A stretch of DNA of 64,000 nucleotides from Adiantum capillus-veneris (lineage: Eukaryota; Streptophyta; Polypodiopsida; Polypodiales; Pteridaceae). Position numbers and translations under genes: made by a program. Where the stretch lies: contig CM043943.1 of NCBI GenBank assembly GCA_014529385.2, positions 100,649,355 through 100,713,354 of the forward strand, read 5' to 3'. Below the pieces are notes generated by a model. That model did no database searches. It had not been told where the DNA came from and saw only the letters and a program-made list of their open reading frames with translations. Positions 46,857-58,080 of this stretch are shown piece after piece (positions within the stretch are counted from its first letter, which is position 1; each line of letters opens with the position of its first letter).

Positions 46857-48446
46857 TGTAACATTTAATGGCCTAATAACTTGTGTGTAGCGGAAATGAG
46901 CATGAACATAGTGGGCATTTCATTAGAATAGTTTCCTAATGAGAATTACAAGAGTGCTTGGGTGGAGAGAGAGCAACAAAAAGCATAACACCTAGTTAGA
47001 TACCATCGACAATACTTTCAAAAGAGAGAGAAATTAAGCTAATGACAATAGTTGAGGACCGGATTTGTATGGAGCCGGTCCCCCCTCCAAAAGGCTTTGT
47101 ATTATGGTTTCTCCCATCAAGAGAGACATTGTACAATACAATTCTTTGTGTTCCTTCAAGACTAGCTAGTGCAATGAAGATGAAAGCTTCATGCACTAAG
47201 CAAAACACTTAGCAAATACAACTTGAATTATCCCCGCTCTCAGACCCAAGACCTCACACACCTTCGAAGATGGTGAGAGCTAGCAGGGTATGAGAGTAGA
47301 TTGAGAGGAAGAAGGAGTATCTTACAAGAAAGATGTACATCTCCTCACATAATCACTCATATTAGCATAGCTTAGCTTAGTAATTAGCTTGGTAGAGGAG
47401 ATGAGCATGCATTGAAGCTTGTCTCTTGGTTGGATTTACATCCACATGCCAAGAGTGTGTTGATGTAGGCTTCTATCTCACAAGCTTGGAGTAGGTGATG
47501 AGCTCTCCATTAAAGCTTGGAAAGAGATAGTCTTCTCTTTCTTCACACATGAGATTGTGTGAGTGTGTGTGTGATAATGCCTTGCAAAAATCAGCCCCCT
47601 CTCTCTCTTGGGCGAGCCCTCTTGCTATTTGCTCTTGCTGAGCCCTCATTGGCTCTCCCCAAGTCAAGCCAATGACTATTTAGCAGCATAAGTGATAGCC
47701 TTCTGACATGTGTTCCCCTTTCCCATTTTGTGAGAGCTTTAGGTAATTAAATAATTAAACTAAACTCTCATTGGACCCCTTTGCCTCCTGGCCAATAGGA
47801 ATCAGGCAAGCCATTGGGCTCCTGAATGCTCATTGGACCCCTTGTGAGACTGCCCAATAGTCTTCTAGGAGACTTAATTCTCATTGGTTTCTTTTATTAA
47901 ATGTTTTTAAATTAGCTAAACTAGATTTACTCTAGCTTAATTCTCATTGGTCCACTTCAAGGGTCATCCAATAGAAACTGGGCACACCTTGTGGGCATCT
48001 GGCCTAGGGAGCTGACATGTGTCCCTCATTCCCTTTGTCTAAAGGGATCCTGTGTGTGTGTGTGTGGCTTTCTCTCTCATCCCCTAGAAGAAGGGCTCGC
48101 CCCCTCCCTTGTAGGGATATTTGTTGACTTTGGAGAGCACACAAAGCATCCAATTCCCCCTAAGCTTTAACCCTTTGGACATAACCTTTCAATTTTGGAA
48201 CCTTAGCATTTTGGAAGTCTTAATGGGCTGAACCTTAGGGTCTTTTTAGCCCATTGTTGCACATGGCTCTTTTGCAGATAGCCCCCCTTTTGTATCCCTA
48301 TTTTCCCTCTTTTGGATCCCTACTGTGGCCGGTCTGCTAGCTTAACCAATATTCTAGACTTTTCTCCCCTGGCACTTCCCCACAGTAAATGATCAATTTA
48401 ATATGAGAAAATCATTTAGGAGAATTAGATATTGATTATTATGACA
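46857..48446 (-). repeat. Element E 5' LTR
   Basis: 1,590 bp, TG...CA. It matches 39911-41130 closely except for the roughly 370-bp stretch missing there. A short GT microsatellite lies near 48051. Confidence 0.93.
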
Positions 48447-49459
48447 GATTGTCACTTAATGCGGAATCGAGTATGAGCATACATTTGCAATAGTCGATTT
48501 AGACAAAAAGAACAATTACGAGATCATCTTGGGAAGACCGTTCATGCGACAATTGAAGATGGTCCAGGATTGGGATTACGACCACATATACCTCAGACAT
48601 GGCAAGAAAACAACCAAAATACAACTGAAAGACCATAGTTACAAGGATGTGAACCAGACACCAGTGGAATAGTTTGATTCAGCTAGAGTCGCGGGATCGG
48701 AACTCCCAGCATGGTTATGGAAACAAAAAGAGTTATGGATGTGCGGAGCTTCACATTGTTGGAGCTTAAAAAGAGAGGAATGGATCTTAGAAAGAGCGAT
48801 TGAGGACAAGGAGTATATTCCAGAACCTTTTCTGGAAGATCCCTTAGAACCTCTAGAATGGGAACACATACTAGCAACATTGGATGTCTATACCATTACA
48901 GATAGTCGAACAATAATTTTTTTTATAAGGATGGCTATGATGTGCTACCCTATTACATGGTAAGCATTATACCAGGAGGAGATGAGATGGTAGCACCACC
49001 ACAACAAGAAGATTTTTATAACTCCTCTGAGCATCTAGAGGTAAACAACGAGGCCGATAATGAGTGTTCTGACAACTCAAGTGAGCATGGGGAGAAACCA
49101 GAGAATATCAAGTTTTATGATTTCGGTAATTAACACCCTAGATGCCAAGAACGCTATAGGAGAAAACGAGCAGGAAACAAAGCGAGAGAGAACCTGATGC
49201 CCAGGATGAAAGATAAAACTCACTATCTGATGCTTGTAAAAGCAGAGGATTGTGTAAAAGATCAAATCTCAGGAAGATTCTCAAAAATTCAAAGGGAAAG
49301 AACGCGATAGGAAATAAGACAAGTACAGAAATCTAAAACAGAAACAAAATCACAAAGATCTCAAAAATAAAAAAAAGAAACAACGAAAGACCAAGAGTGG
49401 ACCAAACTAGAGCGTAAACAGAAATACCAAGAACTAAAACGGTCTTTACGAGAGGTATG
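48447..49459 (+). pseudogene. Element C first protease, second half, and linker
   Basis: The frame after the chromovirus reads IEYEHTFAIVD, then YEIILGRPFMRQL, the Ile-Leu-Gly-Arg block that closes a retropepsin. It continues through an acidic linker (ECSDNSSEHGEKPEN) into a basic region with several stops. Element H interrupts the linker at 49460; the reverse transcriptase follows after it. Confidence 0.75.
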
Positions 49460-51553
49460 GACTACTGAGGGAGATAGTGAGTGGCATAAAATGGTAACCA
49501 TCTTTTTGCAACATTTTTCAGCCTACTCAACGTCCTCTTCCTTATATGTGTATATATTTTTCTACGCTATTAAGTCATCTAGAGTAAATTCCCCCTCTTC
49601 TTTTAACCTTTGTGGCGACACATACATTGTACTCTTCCCAAAAATTTCACCTTAGTCATATATTTATATTACCACCCTTTTCTTTTTTCCTTTGTAAATA
49701 AAATTAAGCATACAATAACCAACTATCTACCCCCAAACTTTCTTACCTCTTGTAAATTAGTAGTAGAAAAATAATATATCCATCTTCCATCCCATATAGA
49801 TACATTACCATGGAAAATCAACTCTCCACTTGTCTTTACCAAAGATTATGGTCCATCTCTACAAGTCTTCTATGCCCCCTACATAGGTGGCCCAATATCT
49901 CACCAGAATATACATATAGTTTTTCTCCTTTCAAAAAGACTCAAATTGTATATTATTTTCACAAGAAAATAATATTGGGCCATCCTCTATTTGTTTAAGC
50001 ATCATACCCTTTTGAAAAAGCATGATTCCCCTTGGATGCATACAAGCAAAGGGCCCATACAAGAAGACTTCGAAGCAAAAGGTTCCCTAGCCTAGTGTGG
50101 ACCTTCCAAACCGAATTCCTTGGTGCATGGGCGTGAAGAATAGTCCAAATTCATATCAAACATGTTTAGAAGGTCAAATTTGCCTTTTGAAGCATGTCAT
50201 CCCGAGCTATAGGTAAAAAGTTATGGTCAAAATAGTTTAAATCTATCAGATTCGCAGCAAAAGGGAACTGTAAATCAAGTACATCAAGAGGGTGAGATCT
50301 TATTTTTCCCCTACTCATCTTCTGAAGAGCAATGAGTGTTCAAGGTCACTTGCATGTGATGGGACCAACCTAAAGATGCTTTCTAAATGCCAAGACAGAC
50401 AAGTGAGATACCTCGCAGGAGCCACCCATAGGACCTCATGGTGGGGCCCACCTACATTATGCACCCCTATGAAGCCTTCACGGTCTAAAATGATATTTTT
50501 TGTGAATAAATAGTCCCTTTTATGTCCAATATTCAATGAGTGGTCCAAGGACACTTAATTAGGGCTAATCACTCACCCTAATTAAGTGTAGCATAATCCC
50601 ACTCCTGCACAACTATAAATAGCCCCCCTTGGACAGACTCAAGGACACACACTTATATTTTCAACTTCATGTTGTTCTTGATCAATAGTAGAGAAACCCC
50701 CAACTCTCCCTCTTTCACATCCTCCCTCCTAACCCTCCTCTTTGGAGGAACTGCAACTCTATCCTTCACTCTTTCTATTCTACAATCTCTTACTCCATCC
50801 ACCCAATAAATCATTTGTAGCACCTCAATAACTTGTAAATACATCATGATCTCTCTCATGGTTATGTTAATGATCATTAAATCATTTTCAAACAATCAAG
50901 TGTCGCAATTCGCGATGGTTAGCCAACGTCTGTCTTCCCCTTAAAAGGTGTGCGAGAAATCAAGTAAGTGTTCTACTCTCAATTTATCATTGGTTGGTTT
51001 CTCCAAACTTATTTCAATTAGTCTAAAGAGATTTCTCACTCCAACTCTCTTTTGCTTCATTACATATGCATTGGCTACCTCTCACGGTGATTTTATTTGT
51101 CATGGCATTGCATAGATGGAGATGAGCTCTCTATGGCAAGTGTGTTAGTTCGATGTAGGTAATTCTCTTGTGTGTTTGAGAGGCAAGTCTTGTACGCATG
51201 ATTTTTTTTAATGAGTGCTTGAGAGAGGAGGATTTTGGATGTATCATGGGTATTCTTATGGGGAGAAGGTGAATTCTATTCCACAAATTGCATATTTACA
51301 TTTGATGCACGGTATTGGGTTGCATAATCATTGATGGTGTCAAGTGTCCAAAGTGTACATAGAGTAAGGGGTTCTCAAAGTGTGTTGCTTGAGTGGGTGA
51401 GTGCAATTGTTATTTTTGTTGGTTTCCTTCTCCACTCCCAAAAGAAGGTGGTGCCCCAAGTAGTGTGCGTACCTCTTTACGAACATTTTGTGAGGGTAGG
51501 CCGATTGGTTTGGGTATAGAGGCCCCATTTCAAAAAGCTCGCCCTCAGTAGTG
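49460..51553. mobile_element. Element H: 2.1-kb inverted-repeat element, non-autonomous, CACTA-like ends
   Basis: The left end GACTACTGAGGG and the right end (other strand) CACTACTGAGGG share 11 perfect inverted bases. ATG flanks both sides (49457-49459 and 51554-51556), a possible 3-bp target duplication as in CACTA elements. No coding frame with a domain is present. A TATAAATA lies at 50614-50621. Removing it joins the linker to the frame reading MNVPSHYRKF at 51583. Confidence 0.6.
50551..50589. repeat. Perfect hairpin upstream of a TATA-like box
   Basis: ACACTTAATTAGGG at 50551-50564 and its exact reverse complement at 50576-50589 are separated by 11 bp. TATAAATA follows at 50614. All of this lies inside element H. 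Confidence 0.85.
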
Positions 51554-53222
51554 ATGGTAAAGGGGAGTCAGAAAAAGGAAACATGAATGTACCATCACAC
51601 TATCGGAAATTCACCATCCAGGAAAGAAAAATCATTATGAAACCACCATTCAGGGAAACAACAAACCAAGAATCTTACGATGGGCTAGAAAATGCAAAAA
51701 GGATAGACCTCGCGGAACTAGGTGAGAAGCCAGTCTTTATAGAAACCGAATTAGAGCCTGAAGAAGAAGTATGGCTAACACAACTTCTCAAGAAGTATAA
51801 AGATGTGTTTGCATGGTCCTACAAAGACCTCAAGGGAGTTGATCCATCGATATGCCAACATACAATTCCTTTAAAATCAGATGCAAAACCTAGCAAACAG
51901 CGTCCCTATAGATATAATGACACATTTTCTAAACGAATCAAAGAGGAGATTGACAAGCTGATGGATGCTGAATTCATCTATGAAATCGAATATACAGATT
52001 GGGTGTCACCCATTGTGGTAGTCCCCAAAAAGAACGGAAAACTGTGAGTGTGTGTAAACCTCAAAAAGGTAAATGCAGCCATCATAAGGGATAATTATCC
52101 CTTGCCAATCACTGAACATGTACTTGAGAGGGTGGCCAGGAAACAGGCTTATTCCTTTCTAGATGGGTTTTCAGGATACAACCAATTGGAAATTGCAATG
52201 GAGGATCAACAAAAAAACATCGTTTGCCACAGAATGGGGAATTTATGCGTATCGTGTTATGCCGTTTGGGTCAACTAATGCCCTAGCTACCTTTCAAAGG
52301 TTAATGACGCACGCATTCAAAGAATACCTAAGAATATTCTTAGAAATATACATGGATGATCTTTGTATACACTCCCTTCTACGAGAGGAACATATTGACC
52401 ATTTGCAAAAGGTATTTGAAAAATGCAGGACATATCGAATCTATCTTCACCCAGAAAAGTGTATTTTTATGGCTAGGCAAGGACGCATGTTAGGACACAT
52501 TGTCTCAAGAAATGGCATAACCACTGACCTAAACAAAGTCAAAGTCATAGTAAACCTACCCAGGCCTACTAATGTGAAACAAGTGCAATCCTTCATGGGA
52601 CACTATGGGTATTATCGAAGATTCATATATATGTATGCAGTCATCGCACAACCTCTGTATCGTTTGCTAGTCAATTTCGACTGGACCGAGGAGTGTGAAA
52701 CTTCATTCCAAAAGCTGAAGGAAAACCTTGTATCAGCACCTGTACTTAAAGCACCGGATTGGGAAAAGATATTCCATGTTCACATTGATGCTTCTGCATA
52801 TGCAATCGGGAGTATTCTGGCTCAACCTGGAGACGGAACAATGGATTTTCCATTTTGTTATACAAGCCGACAATTTAAAGAGTGCGGAAAAGAACTACAC
52901 AACCATCGAAAGAGAGGGGTTAGAAATGATTTATGCTGTAAAGAAATTTTGGCATTATCTGCTCGCAAAGGAATTCGGGTTCTTCATAGATCATCAAGCT
53001 CTTTTGTATCTGGTGAATAAACCATGCAATACAAGGAGAATTGTACGCTGGTTTATTATATTGCTAGAGTTTGATTTCATAGTGGTGGTAAAAAAGAGTA
53101 AAACCCATCTACAGGCGGATCATCTTTCAAGGCTACACAATGGGGAAGCTCTTGAAGGAGTAGATGATGACATATTAGATGCTTATCTTTTCAATATTGA
53201 AATGATACCCAAATGGTCTTAG
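51554..53222 (+). pseudogene. Element C reverse transcriptase and RNase H, broken
   Basis: Blocks in order: DVFAWSYKDLKGVDP, then WVSPIVVVPKKNGKL, then a TGA (from CGA) at 52045-52047. Next come NYPLPITEHVLERV and FLDGFSGYNQ, a frameshift at an A run near 52210, YRVMPFGSTNA and IYMDDLCIH at 52343-52369 with the YMDD site intact. RNase H begins VHIDASAYAIG, shifts frame near 52880, and continues with NYTTIEREGLEMIYAVKKF and FIDHQALLYLV. The order is Ty3/gypsy. It copies the element RNA in virus-like particles when functional; this copy is dead. Confidence 0.92.
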
Positions 53223-53824
53223 GAAATTGTTAGCATTCTTTCCTTTGGAGGTAGGTTTGATATCACAGAAGACAGATCCAAACAACAAACAATTCAACAA
53301 ACAAAAAACTTTCAGTTGATTGCAGGGCGGCTGTATCATCTAAGATGGGACCCAATTCTACGATTATGTATACATCCGGAAGAATTCGAGTGTTACCTTG
53401 AAGAAGCACATATCCATGATTGTGCATTTCATTGTTCAACAGTGAAAACACACAAAAGACTGAAACAGTAAGGGGTTTGTTGGCCAACTATGTACGCAGA
53501 CACACATGCTTATGTTACCACTTGTACTATATGTAGTGCCAAACGACCAGTGGACCACGTGACATTGTTTCAGGTAAACATTGCACCTGCATGGAGTCAA
53601 TATATCATTGATTTCTTAACCACAAGGATGTTTCCTGAAAACATAACAAGAGCATGGAAAAGGGCTATAGAGCTGGAGGCTCGTGACTTTCAGTTAATTG
53701 AGAACCAACTCTATAAGCGAGGAAAGGACAATCAACTTAGAATCTGTGCAAGTGAAACTGAATACCTGCTGATTCTAGAACATGCACATAGCGGAATAAG
53801 TGGAGGCCATTTCTCAGGCGATAA
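53223..53824 (+). pseudogene. Element C integrase zinc-binding region, apparently duplicated in tandem
   Basis: Two similar modules follow one another. The first has GRLYHLRWDPILRLCI, EEAHIHDCAFHCS and CTICSAK (about 53325-53545). The second has ENQLYKRGKDNQLRICAS, LEHAHSGISGGHFSGD and, after the solo LTR, the Cys-x2-Cys pair FVKRCDAC near 54215 in a shifted frame. Each has the His, His, Cys, Cys order of the integrase H2C2 finger. A TAG at 53469-53471 and later frameshifts break it. Solo LTR F splits the second finger. Confidence 0.7.
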
Positions 53825-54145
53825 TGTAAAGAATGAGGATGTAAGAGAGCTACACAAGACAAGCACAAAGCACACAGAGATGGAAAGCTTCTTCTTCTTT
53901 TACAGAAAAGAGAGTACAAAATGACTAAGTGCTAAAGCTGAAAAAGTAGCACATATGTACATGCGGTCACTAAGTGTGAACTCGCTAGAAGCGTACTAGG
54001 CTGGCACTATAAGTGTAGTCCAGCTGTAGAATCACTGGCAGAGATCCTCCGTGTCAGTCACCTAACGCGCCAGTGAGTAAATGCCGTAAGCAGCCAAGAC
54101 CCGTAGTGGATAGCAGCTCAAGGCGTAGAGCTCGACATCTCAACA
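53825..54145 (-). mobile_element. Element F: copia solo LTR
   Basis: 321 bp, nearly identical to the LTRs of element D, starting TGTAAAG and ending AACA. It is flanked by a perfect GATAA duplication (53820-53824 and 54146-54150). It formed by recombination between the LTRs of a once complete copy inserted in the element C integrase. Confidence 0.95.
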
Positions 54146-55140
54146 GATAAGACAACAAAAATTGTCTTAACCGGCATGAATATGGTGGCCTACATTGCAT
54201 ATGGATGCTGAAGAGTTTGTAAAGCGTTGTGACGCATGTTAGCGCACCAAGGTGACGATAAAGAAGGAAGAGATGACACTACGGACAATGATGGGGGAAA
54301 GGGCATTTACAAAATGGGGCATTGATTTTGTGGGGCCTATTTCACCCCCTGCATATCGTACCCATACCCAATATATCATTGTGGCTACAGACTATCTTAC
54401 AAAATGAGCGGAATCCAAGGCAACACAAAAAGGAGATGCACGGACCACTGCACAATTTTTGTATGAGAATGTTTTTGTACAATAGGATTTACCAATAGAA
54501 ATTGTCAGTGATCGTGGAACACATTTTCTTAAACAAGTCATTGAATATCTGCTAGAGAAATTCATGGTCATACATAGGAAATCTGCTCCATACCATCCAC
54601 AAGCAAATGGACAAGCTCATGCCACAAATAAAACACTATGCACGGTTTTCACTAAAATTGTGTTAGAGTCAAGAACATATTGGGATCAGCAGCTACACTC
54701 CACACTATGGGCATACAGGGTAGCTTACAAAACATCGATAGGAGCGACACTGTACAACATGGTGTTTGTCCTAAATGCTATATTACCCATAGAGTTTTTT
54801 AATCCAACTCTACGAGTAGCGATACGCTTAGAATGAACAGAGCATGAGCTCTCTTCAAGAATAGATGACCTTGGAAAGCTAGATGAACTTCGCTTGAGAG
54901 CTATAGCTTTGATCTATGCTAAAAAGAGAAGACAAAAAGAGTTTTTTGACAAGCATGTGCGCACGAAAGAATTCAAAATAGGTGATTATGTACTTGTTTA
55001 TACCTTGAAGAAATATGCCAAGAAACTAAAAAAGCGAGGGTTGGGACCCTTTGTGATTAGTGATCTATCACAAAGAGGAGCTGTCAAGCTTGCTACATTA
55101 GCAGGTGAAGAAATACCCAATTGGTTAGTGGGTGTCGATT
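54146..55140 (+). pseudogene. Element C integrase core and C-terminal domain, broken
   Basis: Core blocks are KWGIDFVGPISPP (first catalytic Asp), TQYIIVATDYLTK, and IEIVSDRGTHFL (second Asp). After YHPQANGQ the expected Glu is His (AHATNK). The C-terminal domain has IYAKKRRQKEFFDKH and GDYVLVYTLKKYAKKLKKRGLGPF. Stops occur after YLTK and in FVQ-stop-DLPIE. The protein inserts element DNA; here it is inactive. Confidence 0.9.
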
Positions 55141-55684
55141 GAAGAAATATCATTTACCACGAACACAGGATATGCTTCAACAAATCCATGAAGGAAAACA
55201 ACGGATGAAGGAGAAGCAGAGGGTACGAGAAGAAGCTCAAGCAGGAGCAAAAGAACGCATTGCAAAAAGAAGACTTCTGCGACAACAACAACAATTTGGA
55301 GCACCATTGCAAATCAATGCCATCCAACTAACGAGGTTTGATGAAGACACAGTGGAGCCAATAATTGCATTCAAAATGGGTAGCAATCAAGTTGAATCGA
55401 CGGCATTGCTTGATTCTGGAGCTCAAGCAAATTTAATCTCTTATGGATTATACAAACAGCTCAAGTCCACAAGTAAACTTCATCCTACTCCACAAGTGTT
55501 GGAAAGTAGTACATCACATTCGTTAAAAATATTGGGTTGGACTATATTGCATGTACAAGTACATCAATATATTTACCCACACAAGTTTTATGTGGTCAAG
55601 GATGAAAGCACACAAAACGCCGGAAGAATCAGATGCCAGCAATTCAATCACTGGATAAAAAGCCGAAAGGAAGGGTGCCACTAA
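55141..55684 (+). pseudogene. Element C second retropepsin-like domain downstream of integrase
   Basis: After a basic, Gln-rich linker (RKKYH, then EGKQRMKEKQRVREEAQ) comes a clear aspartic protease pattern. STALLDSGAQANLISYGLY has catalytic Asp at 55412-55414. It is followed about 35 residues later by LKILGWTILHVQV and HKFYVVKDES, matching the beta strands and the hydrophobic-hydrophobic-Gly turn of retropepsins. The element already has a protease before the reverse transcriptase (39700-39910 and 48452 on), so this is an extra copy in an unusual place. The open frame runs 187 codons from 55121 and stops at 55682. Element A keeps the same domain at the same place. Confidence 0.7.
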
Positions 55685-55764
55685 AGGACAACATGATACC
55701 CAAGGCTAACAAATAGGAAACTGCCGACCATGCTCACTACATACATACAAAGTCACCAACCGCA

Positions 55765-56319
55765 GTGCACAGATCAGAGTTACCAACAAGAGAAAAACAA
55801 ATATGGATGCGGAAGGATAGAAATGACATGGCAAACAGAAAACAAGACAAAGGAAGAATTCAACCGAAGCAGATGGTTCAATCAAAAACCAAGGGAATAA
55901 AACAGATATGGATCCCAAAGAAAATGCTCAACAATAACTCAAATGCAACTCGCATTTGGATCCCGAATTCGAAGCAACAGGAACTCCCTTCAGTACAAGC
56001 AACATTGGAAGACAGACAACTGCATATGAAACCAACAAACCGATTTATATGGATGCCCATGAGCAAAAAAACAATGGCACCCAATGCAGTAGCAATAAAC
56101 CCTAAACCGGCCAAGACAAGCTACCAATGGAAAGCAAAAGAGATACGGTCTACGGCCATTCCGGCCAAGCCAATTTGCTCCAAAGAGACAACTACATCCA
56201 TATCAACAGTAGCGACAAAGCAAGCGACTTTTACCCAAAAGACAATCAAACAAAGAGCAGTAGAGTTACAACTGTTACTTGCAAAGAAAACCGGAAACCT
56301 CGATGGCGAATGCCAATAA
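55765..56319 (+). CDS. Element C basic ORF with repeated Trp-Ile-Pro-Lys motifs
   Basis: A 184-codon open frame, strongly basic, with KQIWMRK, KQIWIPKK, TRIWIPNS and RFIWMPMS. The Trp residues are at 14, 49, 65 and 96. It follows the second retropepsin and may be its C-terminal extension after a frame change at about 55684-55764. The same motif family follows the second retropepsin in element A. No known domain. Repeated aromatic-basic motifs could bind nucleic acid or a partner protein, which is an inference. Confidence 0.5.
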   Translation: MHRSELPTREKQIWMRKDRNDMANRKQDKGRIQPKQMVQSKTKGIKQIWIPKKMLNNNSNATRIWIPNSKQQELPSVQATLEDRQLHMKPTNRFIWMPMSKKTMAPNAVAINPKPAKTSYQWKAKEIRSTAIPAKPICSKETTTSISTVATKQATFTQKTIKQRAVELQLLLAKKTGNLDGECQ

Positions 56320-58080
56320 GCATTTTGCTTATACCCTTCTCTTGCACATCATTGATTTTTCCATGCATTGACCGAATATGCAGTAAATAGGGCCACATTA
56401 CACGCCCAAGCATTAGCACAATTTTTTCAACCCATGCACGGCACATGCTCCCAGGCAATACCTTGTTGCCCGGGAGGACTCCTGCTAGGAGGGGGGGAGG
56501 CATTCTCAAATGCGGACCCAATAGCAGAAAGAGCAAAAAAGGGCATGATTTTTGACTATTTTTAAGGGTTGTTGTTTGATTCTGAAATTTTTTGGACTAA
56601 CCCAAGTACATATGCCCTTATACAGCATGAATCTACAGGTATATGGGGCCAAACGCCAAATCAAGCCCCTAGGTGTGTGTATGTAAGTAGAAATAGCCAT
56701 TTTTCTAGCAAAATATTGGTAAAATTGAGAAATCCGGCCATAAAAATTGCATGTGAGTGTATGTAATGTTTTTGATTTATTATGAATTTTGGAAATTTTC
56801 TGGGTTTGATTTGCTATTTTTCTTTTAATTTTGCTAATTTTTGACTGAAAAACTTCAAAAATACAAAAAGCAAGTGAAAAACGGTCGTAATGAAACAAAA
56901 AATATGGGGATGACCAGTGACTATAGGACAACCTATGGTACGACGGGGTGCAATTATGAGACTGAAGCGAAAAGCGTGTTTTGGCCAGATTTTGACCAAA
57001 ATGCCAAATTTCTGGTAAACAGGGCAAATGAAGTCCAAATCAAGAAATTTTTGAGCCTAAACCGCATCTCGCAAGAAGTTGGGAGCTCGTGTCAAATTTC
57101 ATGAAAAGTGGTTTGGGAACCCCCATTATAAGAAATTCTCACTTCATTTTAAGCTCATTTTCCATATTGACCTTTGAGAGAGAGCTTCTGCCACCTAGAG
57201 CGAGCGGAACTTCCAGTAGCTTCTAGGACACACACGACTACCCGACGGGCTTCACACATGAGAGGTAGTCTCACCACCTTGAGCTTTTTGTGCATGTTTG
57301 TCATTTTGTCGCGAAAACTAGCGTAGGGTTCACACAGAAAGTGGGCAGTAGAGACCTACAACTAGAAGTGACCACCTAACGGCTAACCCAAAAGAAATGA
57401 GACTTCATCGGCAGCTTACCCTAGCATAGGAGACCAGTCTTGGATGTCCAAAGGTAGTAGAAAACCATCAGGAAAAACCCTAATTCCTAGAATCCCGCAA
57501 GAGGCCACCAAATGGGAAAACGATGGAAAGGCATCCAAAAGCTACCAAAATTCATGGGTAGGAGCATCTCGACATGCTCGACAAGTCTATGTAGCCCACA
57601 TGACCAAAAGGTGTCCCGAAGCGGCACCAAAAGTCAGAAACAACATTAGACACAAAGCGTCAAATAGCTCTCGCGGCCAAACCGCATGTCCGTTTGCCAC
57701 CAAACTTCATGAGCGGCTTTCCTAGACCATCAACAACCAAGTCCTATGGTGGTAGACCACCACAAGTCATCGAAGACATGTAAACGCAACCACGGGTGCT
57801 TCAAGAGCGTCAAATTTCCAAATGGAGCTCCAGTGAAGCCAAAGTCGACAAAAACCATACGGCAAGGATCCCCAAGGGATCGAGAAGCTATGTAGACTAA
57901 CAGTAAGAAATTTCATCGCCAAAAAGCACTCCAAAAGTCAAAAAACGGCTCGGAGGCTCTGAAATTTACACAAGGAGTTACTTTCTATCCATTTGACTTT
58001 TTTGTTGAAATTAGTCTTAAAAGAGACTCAGGGGGACTAAGGGCAGGCACCATGACAGTTTCCAGGAAAAAATCATCAGG
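56320..58080 (+). other. Element C untranslated stretch downstream of pol
   Basis: No supported gene. A 93-codon frame at 57444 lies in repetitive text and shows no domain. The text style (long AT-rich stretches with GGCCAAA and CCAAAAGTC words) resembles other untranslated parts of these elements. Confidence 0.5.

Larger units (their letters stand above)
39911..48446 (-). mobile_element. Element E: Ty3/gypsy chromovirus
   Basis: The LTRs end TG...CA and the element is flanked by a perfect 5-bp duplication GATTG (39906-39910 and 48447-48451). A minus-strand primer site TTGGTATCAGAGCAC follows the right-hand LTR, so the element runs right to left. A polypurine tract (AAGAGAGAGG, minus strand) precedes the left LTR. 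Gag-pol order is gag, protease, reverse transcriptase, RNase H, integrase, chromodomain-like end. It interrupts the first protease of element C. Confidence 0.95.

Noticed and set aside
57444-57725. 93-codon plus-strand frame in the element C 3' region
   Set aside because: No domain, and it lies in untranslated repetitive text between pol and the palindrome array.
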